A stretch of 64,000 bases of DNA from Bacteroidota bacterium (GCA_947448725.1 CANFOM010000011.1:1-64000), one strand, 5' to 3'. Counted from the first letter of the stretch, positions 28,864 through 38,567 are shown. Notes: generated from the letters alone by a model not told the origin. Made by a program: numbers and translations.

Positions 28864-30228
28864 ATGAATCCGTTAACTCATTGTAAGAACATTTATTTTA
28901 TTGGCATTGGAGGCATTGGCATGAGCGCGTTGGCCAGGTATTTTAATAAACAAGGAATAAAGGTTGCTGGGTATGATAAAACACCCACCGATTTAACAAA
29001 TGCTTTAGAACAAGAAGGAATTGCTATACATTTTGAAGATGATTTAAATAAAATTGATAAAGCTGCTACCGTAATTGTATATACACCGGCCATTCCAGCC
29101 AATCATGGTGAATTAAATTATTATAGAGACAATGGATACTTGGTAGTGAAGAGAAGTGATGTTTTGCAATGGATAACTGAGAATGCTTTTACCATTGCTA
29201 TTGCTGGCACCCATGGAAAAACAACTACTACTTCCATGACCGCACATATATTAAGACATACTGGCTATGGGTGTAACGCATTCCTAGGTGGAATTGCTTC
29301 TAATTATGGCACTAATTTTTGGAGCCATGAAAAAAATGTAGTGGTGGTAGAAGCCGATGAATATGATAGAAGCTTTTTAAAATTGTCACCTAATATTGCT
29401 GTTATAACCGCAGTAGATCCAGATCATTTAGACATTTACGGAACTGCCGAAGAAGTATTAAAAGCCTTTGGTGAATTTTCGGATAAAATAAAAGTGGGGG
29501 GCACTTTGATTCAGAAAAAAGGCACTCATTTTAAAACGGACGATTCTAATAAAAATATTTTATCCTATGCCTACGATCAAAAGGAAGCCTCTTTTCATAC
29601 GCTAAATTTAAAAGTAGTGGATGGCTCTTATCATTTTGATATGGCACATCCTAATGGAATCATAAAAAATATTGTGTTGAATATGGGGGGCTTGCACAAT
29701 GTAGAAAATGCAACTGCTGCTATTGCTATCGCCGTAAGTTTAGGAATAGAGGAGGATAAAATTATTCAAGCTGTTGCTGCTTTTGCTGGGGTAAAAAGAA
29801 GATTCGAATACAAAGTAAAGACAAGTGCTAAGGTATTGATAGATGATTACGCACACCATCCCGAAGAATTGAATGCACTGATTACTGGAATAAGAAGCAT
29901 CTTTCCTGGAGAAAAAATGGTATTGGTTTTTCAACCGCATTTATACAGTCGAACCAAGGATCAATGTGAAGGATTTGTAGCAACCTTAGACAAGGCGGAT
30001 GAAGTAATATTATTACCCATCTATCCAGCAAGAGAGTTGCCTATGGAGGGAGTGACCAGCGAAATGCTATTAGATAAAATGACTTTGTCCAATAAAAAAG
30101 TAATGAGTAAGGAGGAGTTGTTTGCATGGGCGGCAACAACGCCTGATAAATTAATCGTGATGGCGGGTGCTGGAGACATTGATGTTTGTATTACCAAAGT
30201 GCAAGAAATATTTACCAATAAGGCATGA
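28864..30228 (+). CDS. murC: UDP-N-acetylmuramate--L-alanine ligase MurC
   Basis: Joins L-alanine to UDP-MurNAc, the first amino-acid step of the stem peptide. The 454 residues contain the N-terminal Rossmann motif FIGIGGIGMSALA, the ATP loop GTHGKTTTT beginning at 115, VVVEADEYDRSFL, and the C-terminal DDYAHHPEE and FQPHLYSRT. The stop overlaps the ftsQ start by four bases (ATGA). Confidence 0.98.
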   Translation: MNPLTHCKNIYFIGIGGIGMSALARYFNKQGIKVAGYDKTPTDLTNALEQEGIAIHFEDDLNKIDKAATVIVYTPAIPANHGELNYYRDNGYLVVKRSDVLQWITENAFTIAIAGTHGKTTTTSMTAHILRHTGYGCNAFLGGIASNYGTNFWSHEKNVVVVEADEYDRSFLKLSPNIAVITAVDPDHLDIYGTAEEVLKAFGEFSDKIKVGGTLIQKKGTHFKTDDSNKNILSYAYDQKEASFHTLNLKVVDGSYHFDMAHPNGIIKNIVLNMGGLHNVENATAAIAIAVSLGIEEDKIIQAVAAFAGVKRRFEYKVKTSAKVLIDDYAHHPEELNALITGIRSIFPGEKMVLVFQPHLYSRTKDQCEGFVATLDKADEVILLPIYPARELPMEGVTSEMLLDKMTLSNKKVMSKEELFAWAATTPDKLIVMAGAGDIDVCITKVQEIFTNKA

Positions 30229-31457
30229 AAAACTGGAAAAAAATAGTAAGCAATATTTTATGGAGCATCGCTGGTGCACTATTGGTGTTGCTATTTATTA
30301 TATCCTGGAAAGCCAAGGAGGAAAAAAAATGTGCCAGTATCAATGTGGAGTTGGTGGGTGAAAATACGATAGCCCTTTTTATGGATGAAAAAGAAATATT
30401 ACAAATTATTCATGAAAAAGGTATTCAAGCCGGATTGCCCATTGGCGCTGTAAATTTAAATGCATTAGAAAAGAATTTGCAAAGTATCAAATGGGTAAAA
30501 CATGCTGAAATGTTTTTAGACAATCAACAAGCCTTGCAAATAAAAATAGAACAGCGTATTCCGATTGCAAGAATTTTTACAGCTGCTGGAAATTCTTTTT
30601 ACATAGATAAAGAAGGATGGAGACTTCCTTTGAAACAGTTAACTGTACTGCGTTTGCCCGTTTTTACAGGATTCCCATCGGATCAAGAAAAAATGTCCAC
30701 GCCGGATAGTTTATTGCTAAAAGATATTTTACATTTTACCAAAGCCATTCAAGAAGATTCTTTTTTTATGGCGCAGATAGCTCAAATTAATATTGCTGCG
30801 AATGGAGATTTTGAAATGATACCAAGTTTAGGAGATCATTTGGTTTTAATGGGTTCGGCCGAAAATGTAGAAGACAAATTAAATAGATTATATAGTTTTT
30901 ACAAACAAGTATGGGTACAAAGTGGTGTGAATGCTTATCAAGTATTGGATTGCAGATTTGACCATCAAATTGTGGCTTTAAAAAAAGGAATGCAACCCAT
31001 TCAATTTTCTGGATCTATTTTGGCAAGTGACTCATTGGATAATTTTACCAGTTCCATCACCGATACCGCCAAAAAACTAGATACCACTTCCAAGAAAAGT
31101 GTTTATTTAACTGCGCCCAATTCGCTCAAAAAATCGGCCACTCAGCAAAGCAAATCCAGCCTTCAACCGGCGGCTATTTCGACCCCTGTTTTGGCGCCTA
31201 AAACCACCCCGAAACTTGCCCCTAAAATAGCCTCTAAAATAGCCCCTAAAATAGCCTCTAAAACTGCCCTTGCTACAGACGTAAAATCGAAGCCAAAAAC
31301 AATAGCTAATCCAAAGCCAAAAACAACTGGCAAAACAAAGGCAAAAACAACGGCTAAAACAAACAATAAAACGAACAATAAATCGTTAAATAAAGAGAAG
31401 AAGTCTGCAAAGGCCATAATGCCTAAAAAGACCGATCCTAAAACAACTAACAACTAA
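30225..31457 (+). CDS. ftsQ: FtsQ/DivIB-type division protein with long basic C-terminal tail
   Basis: A 410-residue bitopic division protein. It has a transmembrane helix at about 10-28, then a periplasmic region of about 225 residues covering the POTRA-like and beta domains. Support is the order murC-ftsQ-ftsA and the pattern LNALEKNLQSIKWVKHAEMF followed by IKIEQRIPIARIF. From about residue 260 to the end the protein is a low-complexity tail rich in Lys, Thr, Ala, Pro and Ser, including five tetrapeptides of the form (P/S)-K-(I/L/T)-A. Topology puts this basic tail in the periplasm. Confidence 0.9.
   Translation: MKNWKKIVSNILWSIAGALLVLLFIISWKAKEEKKCASINVELVGENTIALFMDEKEILQIIHEKGIQAGLPIGAVNLNALEKNLQSIKWVKHAEMFLDNQQALQIKIEQRIPIARIFTAAGNSFYIDKEGWRLPLKQLTVLRLPVFTGFPSDQEKMSTPDSLLLKDILHFTKAIQEDSFFMAQIAQINIAANGDFEMIPSLGDHLVLMGSAENVEDKLNRLYSFYKQVWVQSGVNAYQVLDCRFDHQIVALKKGMQPIQFSGSILASDSLDNFTSSITDTAKKLDTTSKKSVYLTAPNSLKKSATQQSKSSLQPAAISTPVLAPKTTPKLAPKIASKIAPKIASKTALATDVKSKPKTIANPKPKTTGKTKAKTTAKTNNKTNNKSLNKEKKSAKAIMPKKTDPKTTNN
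31209..31268 (+). repeat. 12-base tandem repeat in ftsQ tail
   Basis: Five units related to CCTAAAATAGCC follow with a 12-base period. Units two to four (31221-31256) differ only in their first base and the outer ones are degenerate. They encode the tetrapeptides PKLA, PKIA, SKIA, PKIA and SKTA. As an in-frame minisatellite it is a likely place for length variation between strains. Confidence 0.85.
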
Positions 31458-31468
31458 AAAACAACAAA

Positions 31469-32866
31469 ATGAGTCAGCACGATTCTCCAATCATTGTAGG
31501 ACTAGATATTGGAACTACTAAAATTGCTGCCATTGCAGGAAGAAAAAACGAATTTGGCAAATTAGAAATCTTAGGATTTGGAAGAGCCAATAGCAATGGA
31601 GTTCAACATGGTCAAGTATTAAACATTGATCAAACCATTAAGGCCATTCAGCAAGCGCTGCAAAATTGTCAATTAAGCAACCCCGATTTAGAAGTGAATG
31701 AAGTGTATGTGGGTATTGCTGGTCATCATATCAAAAGTTTACAAACCAGAGGGGATCAGGTGCGTCAAGATGCCGAAAACGAAATTCAAGCTTGGGAAAT
31801 TGAGCAATTGATCAATAACCAACGTAAAACATTTATACCAGCTGGGGATCAAATTATTGATGTTATTCCACAAGAATTTCATGTAGACAATAACCAAAAT
31901 ATCAAAGATCCTATTGGGGTGAATGGCGTTAAAGTGGGGGCTAACTTTTTAATTCTTACTGGAGATAGAAATGCAATCCGAAACATCAATCGTTCGGTAG
32001 AAAGAAGCGGATTGGTTACAAAAGATTTAGTATTACAACCTTTGGCTTCTGCCAGTGCGGTAATGAGTGATGTAGATTTAGAAGCGGGCGTAGCTATTTT
32101 AGATATTGGTGGTGGAACCAGTGATCTTGCTGTATTTTATGAGGGCATCTTAAAACATACTGCCGTAATTCCTTTTGGTGGCGAGAATATTACCAATGAC
32201 ATTAGAATGGGATTGGGTGTTCTGAAAAGTCAGGCAGAAGCGATGAAGGTTCAATTTGGTAGTGCTTTAACTGATGAAGCAAAAGCCAATGCTTATGTAA
32301 CTATTCCAGGATTAAAAGGAATGCCTGCCAAAGAAATAAGTGTAAAAAGTTTAGCTGGAATTATTCAAGCTAGAATGAGTGAGATACTTGATTTTGTTAC
32401 TTATCATTTGAAACAAGTGGGTATGGATAGCCGCATGTTAAATGGTGGTATTATTTTGACAGGGGGTGGTTCTCAATTAAAACACCTCATTCAATTAACC
32501 GAATACATTACAGGATTGAATGCAAGAATTGGTTTGCCCAATGAACATTTGGCGCCCAATCATATTGATGAATTAAAAAAACCAATGTATTCTACTTGTA
32601 TTGGCTTAATCTTAAAAGGATACAACGATTACGAACAAAATTATAAAGTGTTTGCAGAAACCTTTAAGAAAGTGGAAGTACCAAAATCATTAACGGTTGC
32701 AGGTACTGCCAATAGCTTAACGAGTCAAAAAGTAGAAATTAAAGCGCCGGCTGCTACTACTTTAACGCCAGAACAAATCGAAAACAGAAAGAGCAAATTT
32801 TGGGATCGATTTAAGAATAATTTGATAGAAATATTCAGTGAGGAAGAAGACAAATTATTGCCATAA
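31469..32866 (+). CDS. ftsA: Cell division protein FtsA
   Basis: An actin-fold ATPase that anchors FtsZ filaments to the inner membrane. The 465 residues show the phosphate-1 motif VGLDIGTTKIAAIAG, the family signature EVYVGIAGHHIKS, AVAILDIGGGTSDLAV-like VAILDIGGGTSDLAV, and ILTGGGSQLKHL. The C-terminus (about 440-460, KSKFWDRFKNNLIEIF) is an amphipathic helix of the kind that inserts into the membrane. It lies between ftsQ (11-base gap) and ftsZ (113-base gap). Confidence 0.97.
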   Translation: MSQHDSPIIVGLDIGTTKIAAIAGRKNEFGKLEILGFGRANSNGVQHGQVLNIDQTIKAIQQALQNCQLSNPDLEVNEVYVGIAGHHIKSLQTRGDQVRQDAENEIQAWEIEQLINNQRKTFIPAGDQIIDVIPQEFHVDNNQNIKDPIGVNGVKVGANFLILTGDRNAIRNINRSVERSGLVTKDLVLQPLASASAVMSDVDLEAGVAILDIGGGTSDLAVFYEGILKHTAVIPFGGENITNDIRMGLGVLKSQAEAMKVQFGSALTDEAKANAYVTIPGLKGMPAKEISVKSLAGIIQARMSEILDFVTYHLKQVGMDSRMLNGGIILTGGGSQLKHLIQLTEYITGLNARIGLPNEHLAPNHIDELKKPMYSTCIGLILKGYNDYEQNYKVFAETFKKVEVPKSLTVAGTANSLTSQKVEIKAPAATTLTPEQIENRKSKFWDRFKNNLIEIFSEEEDKLLP

Positions 32867-32898
32867 TATTTACCCACATTATGGTTATAAATAAGGAA

Positions 32899-32912
32899 TA
32901 GAATAAATTCTA
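32899..32912 (+). promoter_or_regulatory. Inverted repeat upstream of ftsZ
   Basis: TAGAAT-AA-ATTCTA is a perfect 6-bp-arm palindrome in the ftsA-ftsZ gap, 67 bases before the ftsZ ATG. The same core occurs at 48264-48277. It could be an operator, but no protein can be assigned. Confidence 0.3.
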
Positions 32913-32979
32913 AAAACGGTAATTTCGACATAACTAACTAACAACGAACCATCTAACTAACCCATCTAAAAACAAAAAA

Positions 32980-35118
32980 ATGATTCAATTTGACTTGCCA
33001 AAGCAAAAATCATCCATCATAAAAGTCCTAGGAGTAGGCGGTGGCGGCAGCAATGCTGTAAACTTTATGTTCAATCAAAACATTGAAGGTGTAGATTTTA
33101 TTATTTGTAATACCGATTCAAAAGCCATTGAACAAAGTACGGTGCCTAATAAAATTCAATTAGGACCCCATTTGACACAAGGTTTAGGGGCGGGTGCCGA
33201 TCCTTCCGTTGGAAAATTGGCAACAGAAGAATCTTTGGATGAGATTAGAAAAATATTAGAAGTTAATACCCGCATGGCATTTATCACCGTGGGTATGGGT
33301 GGTGGAACAGGAACAGGTGGCGCACCTATCATTGCAAAAATTTGTAAAGATTTAGGCATCTTAACTGTAGGAATTGTCACTACTCCATTTGGTTTTGAAG
33401 GACCAAGAAGACAAGCACAAGCCGAAGAAGGTATCAAGCAATTAAAACCATTAGTAGATACTTTATTGGTGATCTCTAACGATAAGTTACGTGTGCAATA
33501 TGGTAATTTAAAAATGAAAGAAGCTTTTACAAAAGCGGATAACGTTTTGGCTACTGCTGCAAAATGTATCACCGATGTAATTAATAGTCGTGGACATATT
33601 ATTGTAGATTTTGCGGATGTATGTACCGTAATGAAAAATGGCGGTGTAGCAATATTAGGGAAGGCGGAAGTAGAAGGAGAAAATAGAGCAGAAAGAGCCA
33701 TTGAAGAAGCCTTGAATTCACCTTTATTAAATGACAATGATATTAAAGGTGCTAAATGGATCTTATTAAATATCAATAGTGCCGAAGGAGATTACGAATG
33801 CACCATGGATGAATTAGAAACCATCAATAACTACTTACGTGAACGCACTGGCGAACATTCTGATGTTATTATGGGAATGGGTTATGATCCAACGCTTGGT
33901 CAAAAATTAGGGATTACCTTAATTGCTACTGGCTTTGAAGGAAAAGATCCTTTTATGAAAGAAACACCAAAAAAAGCGGAGGCTCCTATTGAAGAAAAAA
34001 TTGTGATGACATTACTTTCAGAAGATATGCTGAATGATGCTAGCAATAAAATAACTGCAACACCCGAAGAGGTTGTTGAAAAAATAGAAGAGCCTGAAAT
34101 GGGAGACAGTTATTTTACACTAGGCGAGGAACCAATTTTGCATATGGCAGAGGAGACCGAAGACGCTGAAGACACTGAAGAAGAATTTGAGCTAGATGAA
34201 ATAAGTGAAAAAGAATTCGAGGCGGAGATAGATGCAGAAATTAGCATTGAAGCCATGAGTATGATAGAGGAAATAACACTTCATGAAACCCCTGTGGTGG
34301 TAGCAGAAGAAGAAATTGTAGAGGAAATGGAAGAAGCTTTAGAAGAAGAAATGCTGCTAGAAGAATTGGAAGAAGAGGTTGAAGTAATCGCAGCTGCAGA
34401 ATTGTCACCAGAAGTAGTATTATTTGAATTAGATGCCAACGAAGCTTTAGCGCCGACCGAATTTATTTTAAATAAGCCTACCAATATCTATGCTACAGAG
34501 GATGAAATGGAAGAAGAAATTTTCAACGAAGAAGCATTAGAGGAAGTAGTATTTGAAGAACATACTCCAGAAGAAGAAATAGAAGAAGAGGAATTAATGG
34601 AAGAGGAAATGATGGAAGAAGAAATGGAATTAAGTTTTGCCACCGAAGCGCCCGCCGAAGTAATTATGGAAACGGCTCCTGTGGTGGAAATGATTCAAGA
34701 AGAAGTAATAGAAACGCCTCCAGCACCAGTTGTAGTGGAATACCAAAGTTCATTTAGAATGGAGGAAGAACCTGCGATGCAATTGGTGATGAGAGATGAT
34801 AGCAATCCACAACCTGCTAGACCTGTTCATCCTTCTTCCTTAGAAATGCCATTAGACAATGCCGAAGAACAAAGAAGAAAAGTGGCCGAGCGTATTCAAA
34901 AATTAAGAAATTTATCTTTCAATATCAATAATGGTCCTGATCCAAACACCGAATTTGATGCAGTGCCCGCTTATGTGAGAAGAAATTTAGATTTATTTGG
35001 GAATACTTTAGCTTCGGTAGAAAACTATTATAGCAAGTACACTGTTGAGAAAGACGAGAACAATCAAACACAAATTTCTACCATTAATACTTTTTTAGAC
35101 GGTAAAAAACCGGATTAA
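32980..35118 (+). CDS. ftsZ: Cell division protein FtsZ with very long acidic linker
   Basis: A tubulin-like GTPase that polymerises into the division ring. The GTPase core (about residues 10-320) has GVGGGGSNAVN, the tubulin signature GMGGGTGTGGAP and the T7 loop VDFADV. Next comes a linker of about 330 residues dominated by Glu, with runs near 443-470 and 531-549. The conserved C-terminal peptide, AVPAYVRRNLDLF at about 661-673, binds FtsA and partners. The protein then continues for about 40 residues to NTFLDGKKPD. At 712 residues it is far larger than the usual 380-500. A terminator closes the cluster behind it. Confidence 0.97.
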   Translation: MIQFDLPKQKSSIIKVLGVGGGGSNAVNFMFNQNIEGVDFIICNTDSKAIEQSTVPNKIQLGPHLTQGLGAGADPSVGKLATEESLDEIRKILEVNTRMAFITVGMGGGTGTGGAPIIAKICKDLGILTVGIVTTPFGFEGPRRQAQAEEGIKQLKPLVDTLLVISNDKLRVQYGNLKMKEAFTKADNVLATAAKCITDVINSRGHIIVDFADVCTVMKNGGVAILGKAEVEGENRAERAIEEALNSPLLNDNDIKGAKWILLNINSAEGDYECTMDELETINNYLRERTGEHSDVIMGMGYDPTLGQKLGITLIATGFEGKDPFMKETPKKAEAPIEEKIVMTLLSEDMLNDASNKITATPEEVVEKIEEPEMGDSYFTLGEEPILHMAEETEDAEDTEEEFELDEISEKEFEAEIDAEISIEAMSMIEEITLHETPVVVAEEEIVEEMEEALEEEMLLEELEEEVEVIAAAELSPEVVLFELDANEALAPTEFILNKPTNIYATEDEMEEEIFNEEALEEVVFEEHTPEEEIEEEELMEEEMMEEEMELSFATEAPAEVIMETAPVVEMIQEEVIETPPAPVVVEYQSSFRMEEEPAMQLVMRDDSNPQPARPVHPSSLEMPLDNAEEQRRKVAERIQKLRNLSFNINNGPDPNTEFDAVPAYVRRNLDLFGNTLASVENYYSKYTVEKDENNQTQISTINTFLDGKKPD

Positions 35119-35151
35119 GTTGTTTTTTGGCTCAGTTGATTTTAGTTGTAA

Positions 35152-35179
35152 CCCCGCTTTTAACCAGGCGGGTTTTTTT
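35152..35179 (+). terminator. Rho-independent terminator of the dcw cluster
   Basis: CCCGC at 35153-35157 pairs with GCGGG at 35168-35172 around a 10-base loop and is followed by seven T residues. It lies 34 bases after the ftsZ stop. Confidence 0.85.
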
Positions 35180-35223
35180 GTATTATTCTGTCCATTATAA
35201 AATTGAAATTGTACTTTTACCCC

Positions 35224-36144
35224 ATGCAAACTGTATTAATTACTGGTGGTACTGGCATGATTGGGAAATCATTGACTACTCTTTTTTTAGAGAAGGGGTA
35301 TAAAGTGATTGTACTAACTAGAAAAGATAAAAAGTCACGCCGTTTAAATGTAAGTTTCGCAAAATGGGATGTAGAAAAAGGCACTATTGATGCCAGCGCT
35401 ATTCAAGCAGCCAATATTATTGTTCATCTAGCAGGCGAGGGCGTGGCGGATAAAAGATGGTCGGTAAAAAGAAAACAAGCCATTGTAGATAGTAGGGTAC
35501 AGTCGGGTAATTTATTGGTGAAAGCCTTAAGTGAAAACCAGCATCAAGTAAAAACATTCATAGCTGCGTCGGCCATTGGTTGGTATGGTCCTGATACTGA
35601 AACGAGTTTAGTAAATGGTTTTGTAGAAACGGATTCTTCCGACAATTCTTATTTAGGAAACACCTGTCAAGTTTGGGAGCAAAGTACTTCAGCCATTGCC
35701 ACTATGGGTATTCGATTGGTGACTTTAAGAATTGGTATTGTATTTAATAAAAAAGGTGGGGCATTAGCGGAATTTATTAAACCTGCTAAATTTGGATTGG
35801 CAACTATATTAGGAACGGGAAAACAAATAGTAAGTTGGATTCATCAACAAGATTTGTGTAGGATTATTCAATATGCTATTGAAACCCCAAGCTTAGTAGG
35901 TATTTACAATGCAGTAGCACCCAAAACTATCAGCAATAAAAAATTGGTACTCGCTATAGCCAAAAAAACATACCCCATTTACCTACCTGTTTATGTGCCA
36001 AGCTTTGCTCTGAAAATAATTTTAGGTGAAATGAGTATAGAGGTTTTGAAAAGCGCGAAAGTGAGTGCACAAAAAATACAAGCAGCTGGTTTTGTATTTG
36101 ATTTTCCAACAGTAGAGGAAGCCTTAACCGACTTATTAAAATAA
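35224..36144 (+). CDS. TIGR01777-type NAD-dependent epimerase/dehydratase
   Basis: A 306-residue protein of the extended short-chain dehydrogenase superfamily (YfcH/SulA-like group). The dinucleotide motif ITGGTGMIGKSL is at about 6-17, followed by HLAGEGVADKRW, RVQSG, SAIGWYG and the C-terminal DUF1731-like end. Substrates of this group are not established. The ATG at 35224 is preferred over TTG 35203, because the Rossmann fold then starts within a few residues. It stands alone between the ftsZ terminator and the convergent fadN-like gene. Confidence 0.88.
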   Translation: MQTVLITGGTGMIGKSLTTLFLEKGYKVIVLTRKDKKSRRLNVSFAKWDVEKGTIDASAIQAANIIVHLAGEGVADKRWSVKRKQAIVDSRVQSGNLLVKALSENQHQVKTFIAASAIGWYGPDTETSLVNGFVETDSSDNSYLGNTCQVWEQSTSAIATMGIRLVTLRIGIVFNKKGGALAEFIKPAKFGLATILGTGKQIVSWIHQQDLCRIIQYAIETPSLVGIYNAVAPKTISNKKLVLAIAKKTYPIYLPVYVPSFALKIILGEMSIEVLKSAKVSAQKIQAAGFVFDFPTVEEALTDLLK

Positions 36145-36176
36145 TAAGCTATTAAGTTTTTAAATTAAGCGCTTAC

Positions 36177-38567
36177 TTAATTTCTTATTGGCCTTCCAGC
36201 AGTAATTACCGATTGTATTCTCTCCAATGTTTTCTTTTCTCCGCACAAACTTAAAAAGGCTTCGCGTTCTAAATCTAGTAAGTATTGCTCATTCACTAAA
36301 GTAGGTTCGCTTAAATCTCCACCACACATTACATACGCTAATTTTTTAGCTACCAATACATCATGATCGGTGGCGTAACCGCCTTTCCACATACCATTAA
36401 TACCTGCGTATAGTGCACCTAGGCCTGCTTTTCCGAGTACTTTAATATCTTTTCTTTGTTGCGGTTGGGTATAGCCTGCTTTAAACAATTGAATTGCTTT
36501 TTCTTTTGCATTGGCAATACGTCGTGATTGATTTAACACGATATCATCCTGCCCTTTTCTAAAAATACCCATGTCCATCGCTTCCTGTGCCGAAGTGGCA
36601 ACTTTTGCAGTGGCTATTTGCATAAACCTTCTATTAAGCGTTATGGTTTCTGGTTCATCCACATGCATTTCATCCGAAGCGCGCAATACCAATTCCTTGG
36701 TACCACCTCCACCAGGAATTACACCAATACCTAATTCCACTAGTCCAATATAAGTTTCCGCAGCAGCACAAATACTATCCGCATGTAAATTCATTTCGCA
36801 ACCACCCCCTAGGGTTAATCCGTGTGGTGCAATCACTACAGGTACCGATGAATACCTTACTCGCATCATGGCATTTTGAAAAGTACGAATAGCCATATCT
36901 AATTCTTCATAATCTTGCTCAATGGCCAACATAAATATCATTCCTACATTCGCCCCTGCGCTAAATAAGTTTCCATCATTGGCAATCACTAGTCCATTGT
37001 ATTTTTCTTCGGCTATTGCAATAGATTTGTTTAATCCTTCCAACACTTCTCCTCCAATACTATTCATTTTCGTGTTCCAACTAAAACCTGCCACACCATC
37101 GCCCATATCCACCAATCGGCTGGCAGCATTTTTCCAAATGGTTTTTTCTTGATAATCCGATAAGATGATAAATGAATTGGCACCTGGAATTAATAAATAA
37201 TTTTCGGTAGCAACATCATAATAGTAGCGCTTGCCATCCTGTACTTTATAAAAGCTACAACCCTTTGCTATCATGGTTTGTACCCATGGGGCTATAGTTC
37301 CGCCTTCTTCTTGTATATTTTTAACCACGGCTTCCACGCCTAAAACATCCCAGCTTTCAAAAGCGCCTATCTCCCAACCAAAGCCTGCTTTTAAGGCATC
37401 ATCCAAACGGTACAATTCATCACTAATTTCTGGAATGCGATGGCTTACATAAGAAAAAAGGGCATGATGAAATGCACGTACAAATTGTTTTCCTTTATCC
37501 ATTTCTTTGGATGCATCAGCTATAGTATATAAACTTTTTAATCTTTCAGGTAAGGATTCAATGGCTTTGGCTGTTCCTATGGAAGCCATCTTTGTTTTAA
37601 CACGTGGCTCGTATTCGAATGTTTTTAAATTCAGGGTTAAAATTTCTTTTGAACTCGCTGTTTTTATTTTCTTAAAAAATCCTTGACCAGTTTTATCTCC
37701 CAACCAATTTTGCGCAACCATTTTTTCCAACCAACTAGGAAGGGTAAAAATATTTTTGGCTTCATCCTTTGGGCAATTGGCTGCAACACCCGCTGCTACT
37801 TTTACTAAGGTATCAATTCCAACTACATCGGCGGTTCTAAAAGTAGCCGATTTAGGACGACCCATTAATGGACCTGTTAGTGCTTCAATTTCATCTATAC
37901 TTAATTCCAATTTTTCCATAATGTGCAGCACACTCATCATGCTAAAAACCCCAACCCTGTTGGCTATAAAGGCTGGTGTATCTTTGCACAATACTGTTGT
38001 TTTTCCTAAATACACATCCCCGTAATGCAAATGAAAATCAATCACGGCTGGATCTGTTTTAGCCGTAGGAATTACTTCTAATAAACGCAAGTAGCGTGGT
38101 GGATTAAAAAAGTGCGTGCCACAAAAATGTTTTTGAAAATCTTCGGATCGGCCTTCGGCCATTAAATGAATCGGAATACCAGAAGTATTTGAACTAATTA
38201 AAGTTCCTGGCTTTCTATATTTTTCAACCTCGTCGTAAATTATTTTTTTAATGTCTAATCTTTCTACTACTACTTCTATAATCCAATCGGCTGTTGCAAT
38301 TTTAGACATGTCATCTTTAAAATTACCCGTACTTATATTTTGCGCATATTTTGCTAAGTATAATGGGGAAGGATTAGATTTAATGGATGCTTGCAAAGCC
38401 TCATTCACCAATTTATTTCTTTCTTTTGGTTGCTTGCTTTCTTCCGTTCCTGGCGTTAGCATATCTAATAATAATACTTCAACACCTACACCGGCAAAGT
38501 GACAGGCTATGCGAGCGCCCATGACGCCACTACCTAATACCACTACTTTTTTGATTGAACGTTGCAT
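36177..38567 (-). CDS. FadN-like 3-hydroxyacyl-CoA dehydrogenase / enoyl-CoA hydratase
   Basis: A 796-residue bifunctional beta-oxidation enzyme that hydrates trans-enoyl-CoA and oxidises the 3-hydroxyacyl-CoA with NAD. The domain order is dehydrogenase first: the Rossmann motif VVVLGSGVMGARIA at the N-terminus, HFFNPP at about 150, then the dehydrogenase C-terminal domains. The crotonase part follows from about 480, with FSAGANVGMIF and HGLTLGGGCEMNL and GVIPGGGGTKE. This order and size match Bacillus FadN rather than E. coli FadB, where the hydratase comes first. The usual thiolase and acyl-CoA dehydrogenase partners are not adjacent. Confidence 0.92.
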   Translation of the reverse strand: MQRSIKKVVVLGSGVMGARIACHFAGVGVEVLLLDMLTPGTEESKQPKERNKLVNEALQASIKSNPSPLYLAKYAQNISTGNFKDDMSKIATADWIIEVVVERLDIKKIIYDEVEKYRKPGTLISSNTSGIPIHLMAEGRSEDFQKHFCGTHFFNPPRYLRLLEVIPTAKTDPAVIDFHLHYGDVYLGKTTVLCKDTPAFIANRVGVFSMMSVLHIMEKLELSIDEIEALTGPLMGRPKSATFRTADVVGIDTLVKVAAGVAANCPKDEAKNIFTLPSWLEKMVAQNWLGDKTGQGFFKKIKTASSKEILTLNLKTFEYEPRVKTKMASIGTAKAIESLPERLKSLYTIADASKEMDKGKQFVRAFHHALFSYVSHRIPEISDELYRLDDALKAGFGWEIGAFESWDVLGVEAVVKNIQEEGGTIAPWVQTMIAKGCSFYKVQDGKRYYYDVATENYLLIPGANSFIILSDYQEKTIWKNAASRLVDMGDGVAGFSWNTKMNSIGGEVLEGLNKSIAIAEEKYNGLVIANDGNLFSAGANVGMIFMLAIEQDYEELDMAIRTFQNAMMRVRYSSVPVVIAPHGLTLGGGCEMNLHADSICAAAETYIGLVELGIGVIPGGGGTKELVLRASDEMHVDEPETITLNRRFMQIATAKVATSAQEAMDMGIFRKGQDDIVLNQSRRIANAKEKAIQLFKAGYTQPQQRKDIKVLGKAGLGALYAGINGMWKGGYATDHDVLVAKKLAYVMCGGDLSEPTLVNEQYLLDLEREAFLSLCGEKKTLERIQSVITAGRPIRN

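Noticed and set aside
31209..31268. Short regular repeats considered as a CRISPR-like array.
   Set aside because: The 12-base units are contiguous without spacers, in frame, and encode tetrapeptides of the FtsQ tail.
33156..33776. A 206-codon open frame on the minus strand inside ftsZ.
   Set aside because: It lies wholly inside the conserved FtsZ GTPase core, has no recognisable domain or promoter, and is explained by codon bias of the real gene.
33000..35118. The acidic FtsZ linker and the basic FtsQ tail as interacting partners.
   Set aside because: The linker is cytoplasmic and the tail periplasmic by topology, so direct contact is not expected.
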